From: Allacma fusca
Lineage: Eukaryota; Arthropoda; Collembola; Symphypleona; Sminthuridae
Assembly (NCBI GenBank): GCA_947179485.1
Contig: OX359248.1
Location: forward strand, 27,165,378-27,229,377
Direction: 5' to 3'
DNA length: 64,000 nucleotides
Below the pieces are notes generated by a model. The model did not search any database, had not been told where the DNA came from, and saw only the letters and a list, made by a program, of their open reading frames with translations. Shown piece by piece: positions 26,201 through 41,000 of this stretch; the stretch's first letter is position 1; every line of letters starts with the position of its first letter. The translations under genes were made by a program, and so were the position numbers.

Positions 26201-29200
26201 TGCAGTTGAATAACTACACGTATACGTATACAAGAGCTCTATACAAAGATTCTTAGATTTATCTCAGTTACTAAAAAGATTATCTGTTAAAATAAACTCT
26301 CCAACCGTAAGTTGAATCATGCTTTGTAACGACGACAAATGCGTAAACATTTATCATGATTTGCACTCTCCAACAGCATCATCCATTCGGAAAAGAATAA
26401 CAGAATAGCATATCGTTGACTAAATTTTAAAAAGTACCATTTTCACAGGTTCCGCTATAAAAGCACAAGTTACGAAACACTGACGATACTTTCTAAAATT
26501 TAGCCAACGATATGATTCTTCTCAGGAAGAGTTACTTCAGAGTGAATAAAACTCACTGAATTCAAGACATTTATCCTCATTTTACAGGATTGTAGCCTTC
26601 TTCTTGCCTACCTACTCCTCAAGGGTTTGTTTTCTTCAACTACAATGTTCCCACACTCCTCCACCTTGCAATGCAATAAGTGGACCGGAGATAGAATTAG
26701 CAGATTTTATAACGAGGCCTGCTTGCATCGGAGACTGAGAATTAGCATTGACTATAAATACATCCTTACATAAAAATCCATCAAGGAGTTCAACGATTCC
26801 TTTTTTCTTATGACTGACGAAATAATTTGTGATTGCATTCTGAATCCAATTTGTAATATTGGTAGCTCATAGTCAACATTTGTATTGGAATGTGTGTACA
26901 AACACCTTGTTTTACAGTATTATATAAAATGTTTCCCCAATCACAAATCATCGATAATTGTGCAGCAACTCCAGCGTCAGACGTCACAGAATACCAGCAA
27001 AATGTCGTCATGAAACTTTCATATTTTGTATCCAGAAGTTCTCAATTTATGATTTCCACAGTAGTAAAACTTGCTATTAATTACATCTTTTTAAAAACCA
27101 GGCCTACTAATTACTTTCCCTACCAAAGATGCAAAGACAGCCTGTTAGAAAATGCCAGAAATTTCATTACTGTTCGGTCGAAGGTACATATAGACAATAA
27201 GTCACGTTGCAAAGCAAAAACAATGAATAAAGAGCAATTTAATTTCAAATATATTTCATTCTTTACATGTACTCGTGTTTGATCCTGAAATTGTTACAGG
27301 AGAAAATAGCGGGAGGGATCTTCCCTGTCAAGCATATATTTCGGACTGTACTTGAAGAATTTCAATTTAGAAACCCACACATAAAATCGATACTTGATGT
27401 CTGATTGGTGTAATTCACCAGTCGACTATGAAAATAGCCTGACTTTTTTTTTGTAAAATGAAACCCCCAAGAATTTACAGCTGGTGTCATCTGGACGTGG
27501 AGCCAATACTAATCAGAGTCAGCCGTCGCATTCTGGAAACTATGGATTTGGGTAGTACACAAATATATGGAATATTCATGTTATCTTTGTAGAGAAATAT
27601 AAAATGAAGGTGTGCAAGGAATGAGGTTCGGATGTAGATTTTATGACCGTTGTATGTACGTACCGACGAGGCAGAAATATTTTCATAGACCATTTAGCAA
27701 AACCAACTGTTTGAGACTTGACAGAGGAATGGGTCGACCATGCTCTTTCCTATCTTGGAGTGTAACTCATAGTCATAACCCATAACCTCGTTCCTTTCCA
27801 TTTTCCCATACTTAGACAGAATCCATAGAAATGAATTGGGGGGATGTAAGTTACGTATTTATGCACACACCCATGCATGTCTATGGTATAAGTTTGTTTC
27901 CCAAGTAGAGGGAATAACATGATATATACACAAATGTATTTAATTTTAGACTCCTCACCCGCCCCTTTTCTATGTATTTCTTCATCACTTCCACCTGTGC
28001 GATGATGATTACTGTGAGGGAATAAAACTTGAAGGATCCGAAAAGCCAAATTAGTTTCCTTTGTATGAATTACTTACCTTAAGATGCGTCTAGTAAAACG
28101 TGGGTCTTCGGCCCCGTACCTCCGTCCTTTTGTTTTTCCCTTACTTTCTCTGATGGGTTCATCCGAAATGGATGAGAAAACTATACATCCAAAGGCGGAA
28201 GCAAGTTCTAAAGAGCTAGAAAGCACGCAAGAAATCCTCCCAACCAATTTCTATCTTTTGAGTTAAGCACAAGTAGAATATTTCAAATCTGTCAACGATG
28301 AGCCCTCCTTTTGATTCCACCATTTCCTACCCTTCCTCAATGCAGTGTAAAAGTACAGGATTTGTCAAAGAAACACCAACAAATGGGAAATTCTCCCTCA
28401 GGGTTTGTGCCCACTGAATCCGAGTCATGGAAGTTGTGCCTCATTTAGTTAATTAAATAAAACTTTTAGAAATTAGTGGAAATTCCCGTCCCAATCAGGT
28501 TTAATAGTGATTGACTCACATACTATTAAAACAACTTGGAAAGAATCCAACTCCCACTTTGTTAATCATAACAAATTGGATAGTTTGACATCTCATTAAA
28601 TACGATCCCTGCTCTCTATAGCACAACCCATGCAGTTGACATTTCCCCCCCTTTAAAATTGAATGACAATATCGAAACTACGTGATTTATGATCTCTTCT
28701 TATATAAATCATGAGCTTGAGGGATTACTTGAATGCGACCATAGCTCCATTTTATAAAGAATAGCTTTTGAGCTCCTCTCACAATATTCCATGAAGTTTG
28801 TCAATGTCTTTTTAGCACACTTACTTGATGATCGTCCATTTTCAGCTTCTTTTTTTTTATCAAATCCTTCCTATGGTCCTTTGTAGAGGAAAAAAATCAA
28901 CAATATTCATAAATACACCAGAATATTTGTGACTGAAAGGTTTCATACACGTAATTAAATCCATGAGCCTATACACATTTTCTCATTAGATGTAATGAGT
29001 CAGGATTTATTCAATGTGCTGTCATCCTATTGATTAAAATTGCATCTCGTTCAAATGACAAGCAGGTTAAGAGCTGTACGAAACTTGATTTGATTCCTGG
29101 CTCAGCGAATATAGTTAATGGTGTACAAATAATTACATTCCGAAACTCCATCTCTAGGAAGTATACCTATCATATGCCAACTTTGGTGGTTAGCATGGAA

Positions 29201-31791
29201 ATAGGCAAAGGATTAGTTTCCTCCGCTTGCTTGGAAGCCTTTAAATAGTCTTATACCACCATGAACTGGGGTGAGGACACATCATGCTGTAATATCTTAT
29301 TGAAGACGAAGGAAGATGCAATCTCCTGTCATTTGTAGCAACAGTTGATTGAACGCCGATGAAAAGATATACTGTTGAGATGTGGCAAAGGCGTTCAACT
29401 TCTTCAGGAAACGACTATTGTTACTGTTACTATTGAAAGCGACAAAGTCACAATAAATGCTTGCCATCATTTCAAACCTGACCTGACTTAACAGGTAGAT
29501 TTTATCCCGACTTTTCTTATCCGCAAATGCTTCCACTTTTACATTATTCTACTTCACTAATTGCTTCCGCGTAAAAAAATATCACGCATTGAAAACCCTT
29601 CTATTTCTAATTCATTGGCTCTATTGTAATTCCTATTCAGGATGAAACCCTTCCTAGAAAGCAAACATCCAAACATTTTATATTCATCTCGCTAGTTATA
29701 TTAATATATACATTTTAATTTGATTATTACCATCTTATAAATGTGTCTTTCAATAAGTATAAGTACTTGAAAAGATAAACGGGCAGAAATAAGCAAAGTT
29801 TTTTCCCTAATTAAAAATTACACCCGCTGGCACTCTTTACCTTATATCTATAATTATTATGTCTAGATACTTATATTACAGAACTGGTAAGAAGATGAAC
29901 TTGAGAGAAGGAATGGAATGAGACGTCGGGTGTCTTAAGCACAGTGGCTAATTGTGAGATGAGGGAATAAGCGAGTGAAAAGTTATGTAACCTCAGGGTG
30001 GCAAAACGTACCCGATTCACGCTCTTTCCCCATACACGAAATCTTCTGCAGGCTTCCTCAACTTCGTCACCAAACCTGAGGATGAAGCAACAAAATCCTA
30101 AAGAACGTGTAAGAATGCCCGCATCTTCCTTGCGAAACTGTATGTGTGCACAAAGATATCTATCTTTATTTTAACAAGGGAGGAAGGCATTCTCTACCCA
30201 CACAGTCATTGTCACCAGGCTACCCTCTGTTTACTGAATGTAGTTGCTCAGGGACGAAACTTAAACTGTATACATATGTATATAATTATACATGTTGAAA
30301 AATCACTTACAACTCAAGCTAGCCCAGCCATGGACATGTAAATCAAGAGGTATTTGTTGGTTATGTTCCTTTCCGTTTCCCAGCTCGGGGTTCCTGTGTA
30401 TAGTATTGGCTGGAGTTTGTTCAGGGATGAGAAAGGAGCATTTTTAAGAGAAAGCATGATTGCTGTGAAAGCCAATTGGACGGGGAAGTTCCCACCCAAC
30501 ACTGGCGTCGGTCTATGCAGTTGCCAGGCGGGGGAAAGTCTCGCAACAGAGTTATCTTATGTGTATGTGGAATGATGTGTCATCAAAAGTATGTTTTGGG
30601 AAAATTCAGAGTCCTCCCTATCCCTCTATCATATGACTACTGTAAAAGGGAGACGGACGAAAAAAGTCCAAGAGACCAGAAGGTGAAGAGAAAGCAGGCT
30701 GGGAATATAAAATGAAGGATAGAATCTTTCGGAGCATTATTGTAGGGAAAGCCGGAGCATCATCCGGTACACACAGTCAATTATAAAAAGTTAGTGCAAC
30801 ATTGGAACGGCTCCAGTTGTGCTGCAACCCCCCGCTGGAACTATAGCAATCCGATCAAGGAAGAGCAAGACACAACAAGTAGAGCCTTTCGCACTCACGC
30901 TCCACTCTCCATCACAGTAGTTGAATTACCGTCCCATTTAAAATACCAACAGCATCTGATCTGGGCGAATTATTTCTCACTAACCGGGAAAGTAATTAAT
31001 TCCTCTGCAATAATCACTCCATCGAACGGCCCAGGACCAACGAACATCCATCAAAATTACAAGTAATTTTATTTCTTAGAATTAGCCGCATCTGAGTCAC
31101 TTCATCCTACTTTTAATTATTTGACAGTATTGTATACACACTACTATTTTTTTTACAAAGAACCTCAAAACTCCTAGAATTATTTCAAGGGATCTTATAA
31201 CTATTGTAGAAAGGTTCTTTCAATTATATTATATCCTATTTTTATTATTTATCTACAAGTATCTAGTAGTGGTAGATACTTGTACAGTTGTCATGCTACT
31301 TATAAAAGATTTAAGAATTCTAATGGTCTCTGAAAAAGGAGCTTTAGAAAAGTCTTTTCCATTGTTCTGAGGACTATATTTCGGTCCACCCTGACTCTTA
31401 CTGTAATCTAAGTAGATATTAACCTGCTTACACTATTTTGGCCAATGAACCACAAGTTCTAATTTTTGAAAGTATATAAACTAAGAGAGCTTTCTGTTCC
31501 CGATCAGTCTGTTGGAAACTCGGGGGCTGATAGGTTACTTCCGAGAACCGATTGTAGGCATCCTGCTTACAGATTGTTAAATTTTTGTCTAAGTATCTAT
31601 ATCTAGAAATATAGAATATTCCGTGACTAAATTTAAATCATTATATTTTTTTTGAAAGGAGACCTTTCCATATAAAGTCTCATAGTAAGTTACATCCATC
31701 AACCAAGTACTTGAGCTTGTTCGAGGGAAATTTAACATCAGAAAGCAATTTGTGCAGGAGGAAATCGTTTCCGAGGAGGACTTTAAGAAAA
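23290..31791. other. 8.5-kb region without a confirmed gene
   Basis: This separates the head-to-head SLC9B (-) and NPF (+) genes and should carry their promoters and leader exons. A perfect CRE palindrome TGACGTCA lies at 25025-25032. Open frames at 23848-24189, 25094-25339, 26890-27282 and 30354-30575 show no recognisable family. A possible pair of small spliced exons on the minus strand near 28.0-28.25 kb is discussed in the findings. Confidence 0.4.
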
Positions 31792-32036
31792 ATGATTTGG
31801 AAATTCAGCTCGGGTGGCTTCGTAGCTATTGTCACGGTTGCGGTCTGGTTTTCCTTTGGAAATCCCTGTGAGGCTTTCCACTCAAGCGTTGACCTCAGCA
31901 ACTACGACTACAATCAACTCAATGCTATCGTTAGAGACGCTCTCAGATACCTTGAAAAGGTTAAATCTCAACCTCGGTACGATAAACTTACGTAAGTTTT
32001 TACTTTTAATGTTCCAATTCACAATCTCTCTCTCAT

Positions 32037-32084
<48 letters not shown>

Positions 32085-35000
32085 CCAATCTCACCTGTCA
32101 TTCTCACTTTATTCTATCATCTCAATTCCATTTGTAAGGTCATGTATGTAGATACTAGTGAAGGCAGGCAGGTTCCTTACGCTCGCGTAGTTACTTTCAC
32201 AACATAAAATTAGTTTTGCTAATCTACTCCTGGATTCTACTCATATAATTACTATTTGTAAGACCCTGACAACCTCAATCATATTTCAGTCGTCGGAGCA
32301 TACACATACACAGTCAGACTCAAGTAGGATCCAAAGGTAAGATACTGAGAGGTAAGGATGCATGGCAACAAAACATTTGCTGGTCTGTCTTACCACATTG
32401 CACACGCAAAAGGCTCCCGCGTCAATCCCACCAATAATAATTCCTGAAAACACTGATGACACATTATTCGTGAAAGAATCCTGGAAATAGATCCTGATCC
32501 GAAATTGAGTGAGGGTTAGAAACTTTTCCAATTAAGAATTGAAAGGAATCTTGTTAAAAGAAAGGCTATTTATTTCAAGGCTTGCAAATAATGTGAAACT
32601 AGGGATTTTCTCCGGCATTCATATGTCACTAGGTACTTTTTTGGATTATGATAAAATGACGTAGGGACAAAGTACGTAGATACTTGAGTCCCGAGCGGGT
32701 CTTAAAATTATACAGTAAAATACTTGAAAAGGAGTGAAGAGGTCTAATGCAGATAATCATAACGATTATAGATGTCACAAACCATAAATAGTCTAAAATT
32801 TTAAGATCTTTATCCGGTGGTGGTGGAAGTTGAATGGAGTCATTGGAGTAAAAATATAGGCTATGTTATTAGCATTAATACAAGTCGGTTGTAGGAAGGA
32901 GTAGTAGTCATGCTGACACAGTGCTGTTTGCATACAGATTATAGATATGTAATATCTAATGAGTTCAAGTTCGTGGAAAGATTGGATGGTTTCGTAATGT
33001 TGGCGTCACCATGATCTGACCCGGTCAGACTGCACAGGAAGCTCAGCTTTAAAGCTCAATAAGTAGTCCGATTTGGTACATGGCATACAGTATAGCAAAG
33101 TCAATAAAATAAAAGGTTATATTTCCTCCGGCGCCGACACTTTCTTCCAGGACTTATCCTATACTACATGTGAGGGGAGGAAATTCAGTATGTAGGAGAG
33201 TGAAGGGCGAGATCGCTCTTGGGTTTACCCAAACTCTGTGGCTTCTTTGAAAGAAGGAGAATCTTCTTGGGCTTTTAAAACCTCATGTCGACCCTGCTAG
33301 TACATTGAAAGTCACTTAATGAAAGCTAAATGACGGTGTCTCAAGTGGGTGTAACTCTAGCTTAAGGAAGGTTCAGAGGGAGAATTGAATAAAAAGTTCG
33401 AACCACTTGGTCTTGTTATTTTCTCGCATATACATATCCATGTGTTAGTAATCTATTAAATCGAGCCCATTAACCGATTAAAAAACTATCTCACCACTGC
33501 ATCTTGTCTCAACAAGTCTCACGGTCCCGGATGTCCGTGTGGGAAGAGCACACCTATTAGATACGTACAATAGGCATCACCCACGTGAAGTTCCAATTTA
33601 CCCATACACTCTGATCTTGCCCTGCTTTCCCCAGTCCCACAAATGTTTGTTCAGTATTGTCCATTCCAAGGTTTTTTTTTTACATATGCATCACTTCGTA
33701 TAATCTCAATGGCATTCTTACATGCAGCTTATATCTTATATGTACATACGTAGGAAAATATCCCTGGATTATTTTCAAATTCCGGCTTTTTCCGTCAATT
33801 GATAATTCCAAACATGCACTTATGCATCAGCACATAACCACATGACTGTGGGCTGTCAAGTTTCAATGGAAACATGCAATTCTTCTGAGTTAATACTTGT
33901 GTGTAGATAGATAGAAAATACTTGTGTGTAAGTCCACACTTTGGAATTTCCTGAATGGTGGTTCGTTATTGTAAAATTCGATGGTAAATTGCATACTTAG
34001 GAAAATTCTCTGTACTTGAGCATACAGTCTGTCCGTTCAAGTAGTATTCTCGATATTTTTGTTGAATAGTATATTTACATAGGAAGTTTAGTACATACTG
34101 TAGAAGAGGAGCTTCAACATGACCCTGACTGTCATCCTCCTGCCTAATGTTGAACTCTTCTCCCCGCATGATTAATTTATGACAAGTATAGGAGCTATCT
34201 ATCTAGGGAAGGATCTCTGGGATAGTGCATTGGAAGCCTGGGTACTGGGAATTTAAAATTTAAAACCTACGCGAAAAACATTTTAGCTTCCAGCCCGTAC
34301 GGTAGATCCTAAACTTAATTACATGGGAAGATGCAGTATTATTCCAGGAGCATTCAAGTAGATACTAGGGAAATTGGTGAATCAGCATGGATATTGCTCC
34401 TGTGGAAGTATTCCCAGTAATATATGCTTATTTTAAAAGATTCTCAAAAATGTTAGCACAACTCTTGACTTTGAGCTTCTCAACTCGCCTTCGTCATCAC
34501 AAGAAGGATACATACATAGATACATTTTCTCAAAACTTCGTCTTCACTTTCAAGTGTATAATCCAGGAAGAAGTAGAAAGGCGAAGAAAGGAGAAATATT
34601 GAGGGCAGAAGGGGAAAAAAGAAGGGAAAGTTTCACTTGGAATTTTAGTTATTTCATTCCCTACCCAAGACTTTGAAGGTAGAATATCAGGTTCAGCTAT
34701 CACTATCACCCTAAGTGTTAGTGTTACCTTTGGCATGTCAATGCTTATCTCCAGGAAAACACTACAGTCTCAAATTTTTTGATGGGATAAGCACTACTTG
34801 ATACTGGTAAACTTAATACTCTTGTAATGTGTAGAGCACTGAATTGTGGAATCTAAAATTTGATATTTCTTAACTTGAAAGCAGCTTTGTTTTGGAGGGA
34901 GACATGGACAAAATGTGAGTTTATTTTGAGAGAAGTGGTACTTTGTCTTCTTAAGACTTTGTGTGTGATAAGTACAAGGCCGCCTCCACTTTGTCTTGTC

Positions 35001-38000
35001 CTCTCTCAGTCCGAGATCCACACTTTGCCTGCTACACATTGTTAGAAGCTTCTTCTCTGTACTAGTATGATGTTTAAAGAGCAATCCAGGATGCTCAGAT
35101 GATTGAAATATGTATGTACCAATATCTCGTGCAAACACGCAGTGAGCAGCAGTTATGCTTTCATGTTACATTGCTCCCAAGTCCCATGTGTCTTTTTAGT
35201 TTCAACTCACAATCAGAACGTGACAGTTGCAAAACGGTAAAACTGGTAAATCCCAATGTGTCGGAGTACCCATACTCTCTTATTGGAAAATGCACCATGG
35301 AATTTAATCAGAGAGCGAGGAAATGTCAATACAAATATCTATTTTTATGGAATTTCTTTTAATATTAATGAAAGCATCTGAGCTTTCCCGGCTTATCAGA
35401 AACATTGAACTTTTGTAACTTCACTTTCAATTTCCAAGGGAGTATCAAAGGACTAGAAAGTCCTGAACCTGGTAGAAGCTTTACTCAATTTTCATCATTT
35501 GATTCATTTGTCCAAGTATTATTCCACTGCAAATTTCTAATGCTTGTGAAAGTACATAGGAAAGTAATTGTGCAGTTGTTTGCTCAAATTTAAACTGGGA
35601 AATGTACAGTTGCATTCCCTGTATGTAAAATTGTTTTTACTCTAACGATCGGTAAAACATTTTTAGGGGCTATGTATGTGAACCAGGAAATCAATTCAAT
35701 TTGTTCAGTTTTCAAGGTCTGCAAATTAGAATATTTTCGGATACGGAATATGAATCGGAAAAGTAACAGAAAGTAGTAGGGAATTATGCAAAGGAAAAGT
35801 TTATGGATACAATCTAAATTGTATTTGCTGACAATGGGGCTCCTTGATAAATTTGATTATTTAATATTTCTTGATTAACAATCTGTTCTGTCAGCCGTGG
35901 ATGATTTCAGGATTGATTTCAGGAAGAATCCTTTAAAAGTAACATAACAATTATGACGAATACAAAATACAATGAAGTCACGACTCTATATTGCACCTTT
36001 TGATTATTTGTTTATAGAGAATTTAATTATTATTACTTCCAATATTACTACTTGTTCCAGGAATTATTAAAACTTTTTTGGTTTCACTAGGTTTGTAATT
36101 CACAGATTGTGTCCTCGCAAGAGTATAAGTACTAACTGCGGTGTATTTTTTTGCAATGAGAACAATTCCGTCATGTGATGAAAAGCCACCCACGTTTCCC
36201 CACAATACACGAACATTATTTTGGAATAAGTCGTCAGAAATAGTTACTACTTCCAACTTTTGATCATGAAGAAATATATACTTTTTTTTCGGAAACGATA
36301 CCCGGGTGTGTGCTTGAAAAAGGTGGCCAAAGGAGTCAATTATGAGTGAGCGTTGCATAAAGGCTCCATACTCCCCGATAGTCACATGTGGATTTTCCCT
36401 TTCATTATTTACAAGTCCTTATTGGCCATTTCAGAGAGGCATGGCTGTTGAATGGTGAGATGTAATAAAATAGAAAACCATAAATCATTCTTCCTCTAGG
36501 GAATCTTCAAAACTGCCAGGAATGAGAACATAGGTTTTACATTATTTTCTGGGAAGTGAAACCCTGAACGGTACATACGAGCCCTGCATTTATAAAACAG
36601 CTCCACATCTCTCAACTTTTCCAGCCTTGAGGCAGTCATTTTCATAATCGGAGAGTACGGAAACAAACACATCTGCTTTCGTAAGCAGGATTTCAAATTT
36701 TAACAAAACGCAGACTATGTACATATGTATGTTACCTTGGAACGAAAATTTCCGTTTAATTTCTTCCTCCCTTCAAGGGCCGGATCATTCAAATTAATGA
36801 AAAGTATTACTAAAGGGCATGGGAATGATTGCAAAAATCTACATAAACTTGCTTGATGAAACCAATTTCCCAGGTTTAGCACTCTTAATTATTGTGATTA
36901 CATATATCTATGCATCTACCCAGTCTTACCTACATACTCATTCCATGAGTCCCTCTACTTATAAATTGAGGCTGATATTCTGGAAGGGATTTTTTTTTCC
37001 GAAAAAACCTCATATATTCTGTGTATAGGTACACGAGAAGCTAAAATAACAAAGGCAGGTAAAGCTCAGAAATTAATTAGCAGGTTTTGTCCCATTACAT
37101 TTCAAGTAAAGTCCCGACAGACGTGTAAATGTGCTGTAATCTTTTCAAGATGCTTTTACTTTCTATACCGGAAACCAAGTAGCTGAAGATTTTCAAAGAA
37201 AATAAAAAGTTGGAGGTAATTTCCCCTAAATCTCCCATAAGACTACGTATCATGGAATAGATACTGATCCAAAGGAAATAATGTTCTTTTCATTAACATT
37301 TCCACTTAACAAATTTACTCCTATGCTATGTAGTAATTACCTCTAAGGCCAGAGAAAGTCAAGCATTTGTAGCGATGATGTCTACATTCTACGCATACAT
37401 ACCTACGTATGTACATATATCGTATGAGTGAGCACTCAAATGAAAGTCATCCGTCTCCCACGGGGATTTCTGCTCAAGAGAAAAATTAATCTATTCCTTT
37501 GTACAATTTCCTTTGGCCTGCTACTGCTAGTTTACAAATATGTATTTCTGCACCCCTTATTTACTTACTCTTGTAGTTCATCTTGCCCTGCACACATTCT
37601 AAATCTACAGCACTTGTTGACAGTCATTCTGATACAGTGCACAAGCTATTTTCCCACAAAATCATTCTGAAAGCTCAAAAGCTGCCCACCTTTATGAATA
37701 CCTTGAATTTGAATCGTATGTATCTACATTTATTTTTCCTTCCCAAAAGTTACGAAAGAATAGAATCCTTGCAAAAGCATATGCACATTCGATATGTACA
37801 TACATCACATTGAGGTTGTCACACATCTTCTGATGCAAAAAAGAGGGATTTATTTCCCCCCACCCAGTAAGTTCCAAAAGTGGTGTTAACAAAGCCCTAA
37901 TTGTAAGTACTGTGTGGAAGGAAGGAGCGGATATATTTTGTGCAAGTTACAATAGACAGACACTCAGGCGAGAAAGAGCATCAAATCCTAGACAAATAAG

Positions 38001-41000
38001 GGTTCAATCTGGACATTTTTCCTGCATTAGGTATAGTTATCACTAACTCAATATTATTTATTGACTGTGTACTGTATCAGATCCAGTACTCTTGCAGTTC
38101 CATATTGAAAGTACTGTTAGGAAATAATTATCTCCGACAAAGGGTCCAGGTGGTGAATGAATGTAGAGGAAATGAAGGAAACATTTCCCTGGAACTGGAA
38201 ACAGGTCACCTTTGTTGATTTCGGTCTTCCTTTTAGATGCATAATAGGAACATGTACATATGTGGATGTTGTCACTGATGTTTCCTGAACATTTGAAACA
38301 AAAACCTGGTTGATTTTTAATTTTGTTTGCGATCTGTTTTTGTAGATTGTTCCGACAGGCACAATCCTTTTGATAATGTGCAATGTTTGAATGAACCTCT
38401 GTTATACATGGAAACTATTGCCTGAGGTAATTGCAAGCAAATGTTCCAGCTACAATCAGTAGGTTTAATTTCAGGGATGAAGGTCAAATGCAAATGGCTG
38501 ATCAAAATACAAAAGGACTGAAACATAAAAATGTAGCTTTGGGCCCAGTACATACTCATGTCGTACTGAATTGCATTGCCCCAGGACGGACGTAGGTACT
38601 ATAAGATGCTGGTCGTAAACCACAATCGCTCCAGGTTCCAAGTTGTGGAAGAAATTTGACTGAAATAAAAGCAACTTTTATGAGGACGTTTAGTTTACAC
38701 AAACATGCTTACAGCAAGTCTAGGAGGCTTAGCAATAAACAACTGATAGGGGAGAAATGTTCAATATAAAAAATCAACGCTAGGAAAAAACGAGCCAAAC
38801 GAGGTTTATCTTAATTGGGTACCTATTGTACTCCCCTGCGTGGGCTTATTTAGACTGGAAGGGAAAAGTCTAGGATTTCTGTGTGAATCCGAGTGTCTAA
38901 CCACTGGCTGGGCTCTATTGTGAGACATTGTATTCAGAATTCTTCCTACTTATTTCTGCAATAGTGTACTATTGTAGACACTGGGAAGGAAGAAAAGTCG
39001 GAACAATATTAAAAATCAGAAATACCCATGCACTGAAGATTCCAATAACAAGGGAGTATATAGGAACTTCTCCGCGTCCGAGGATTGCATTCGAAATATC
39101 GTTTCTTTGTAGTTTGTTCATCAAGTCATGGATGCGGAAAATATCATTATTGAAGATGAAAGCATCATTTAGTCTGGCCTAGTTTCAATCACGACCATTC
39201 CTTTTTTTTTTTTTTGCAGTGCCTTCAAAATTACGAAACCTAACTTATGAATTTAGAACAAAAGTTTTGGTTTGCAAATTTTCCATGCTCGAAGCTGTTG
39301 ACTTGTTATCCATTCAATTCTATTTTAAAAGGGTAAAAAGGCAAGCTGTGAACATGTTTAGGGGGGACTCGACTCATCCTCCTGCAGTATCTACTGCAGA
39401 AGATTTTCTGGGAAATTAGATGTCACGTCTCGTACTCCACTGACAGATTTTCTGGCGCTCCTATGAAAAGTTATTATTGCTTGAGGGTAAACGTGCCTTA
39501 GAAGTTGATGTGTCTCCAGATTAATGCTCCATTTGTATTCCTTGCCATCCAGGGACGTGTCAGGGCAGATTTTTCTGGGAAATATTCCCACCAAAAAAAA
39601 ATACGTTGATGATATCACGAGGGTGTAAAATCATTGTCTATTTTTGTATTTTTTCCGGATGAGAATGTTGTGGTTTTACTAATCTAGACGTGTTATGTTC
39701 AGACCTACGAATTAAATAATATTCCATATATATAAGTGTATTCATATGTGTGTGTTTTTGCCTTGGGGTTAATATTCTAATAATAATTTTTGAATTTTGC
39801 AGTGGTCAAGTGAATTCGAGATCACAGCGGAGTGATTTGGTTGGGGACATGGCTCATGCTCTACGGTTGTATCAGCTTCAGGAATTGGACCGAATGTACG
39901 GATCCAAAGCCCGCCCAAGGTATGAGACAATTCTGACCCTATAGTTTTATTAGCGGAGGATTTCCTCCCTACTACCATTCTATTCCTGGGATGATTACAC
40001 AGATAAATTCATATCTGACTCAATGAAAGTGGATCATTAAAAAGTAGATTATTGTGGTAGGATTTCCCCCCATAAGTCGTAATTTCAAGTTATTAAGAAC
40101 ACCGGAGTCACCTGAACTTGCCGTATCATATGTGCGAGAACAATAGGGTTTCCAGCCTTTGTCAAAAGCACCAAGTCTGTCTACATTAGTCTTTGAAATT
40201 AAATCTCAATGATCTAAAACGGGACAGTAAAGTATTAAAGTGTATAGTAAAATCTCAGAAGGGCTTTCTACACACGCTCATAGCGTAACACATACATAAT
40301 GCCGCTATTGTTCCTTTGCGGAGCAACTTGCACATATCCTACTCATTAAATCGTTTTGGGTCTGTATAATATTTCCTCTGATTGGTTTCATTGCACATAC
40401 CAATTGTACTGGTAATTGGCCAGATATCCATTCAAAAACGTCTCTAGAAACTCAGGAGGGAACTCCGTGGAGGAACTTTGTACTCCTCGATAATTATTTA
40501 TGATTATGTCAAATAAGTTCATTTGTAAGGTTTGTATCCACGTGCTATTGACGAAAGGGATCTTTGTCAGGATTAGATTTGAGTTTCATTGCCTGAGTCT
40601 ATACACATGATGTACGTAGATCCTAGAATTCTTACGAAGCCATGAAATATATTTCCCATCGTTAATTCTATAGTTTAATTAGTTTGCTCGGAAGGGGGAT
40701 CAAGGTGATTGTGCATTGTTCAGGAACGTGAGACTCCTAATTCTGCAATAACTCGACAGCACATCACCGAATATACAAGGGTCCTTAACAAATGCAAGCT
40801 ATTCAGATTACAGCTGACAATAAGCAATAAATTAATTTATTTCAGATTCGGAAAACGTGCTGAAGTTACTCTGGAGAATGTACCCACTTATGGATTCGAA
40901 GGAAACTTTAATGGGGTAAGGTAAACAAACCTTTTGGTCTCTGTGTCTGCCAGTAAACCTGTACTATGTGTGCCTTCTCCAGAGCTAATTACATATGTAT

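Larger units (their letters stand above)
31992..39802 (+). other. 7.8-kb first intron of NPF
   Basis: The intron lies between the strong donor TTAC|GTAAGT and the acceptor TTTTGCAG. It holds a (CT)n microsatellite near its 5' end and a tRNA-like SINE fragment candidate near 38.85 kb. Several open frames occur, the longest being 120 codons at 36023-36385 on the minus strand, without recognised domains. Such length suggests regulatory content, but I see no specific site. Confidence 0.6.

Noticed and set aside
26890-27282. 130-codon plus-strand frame
   Set aside because: Composition is that of translated AT-rich noncoding DNA and no family is recognised.
38845-38925. A functional tRNA gene
   Set aside because: Only a box A-like segment is present; there is no T-loop or acceptor pairing.
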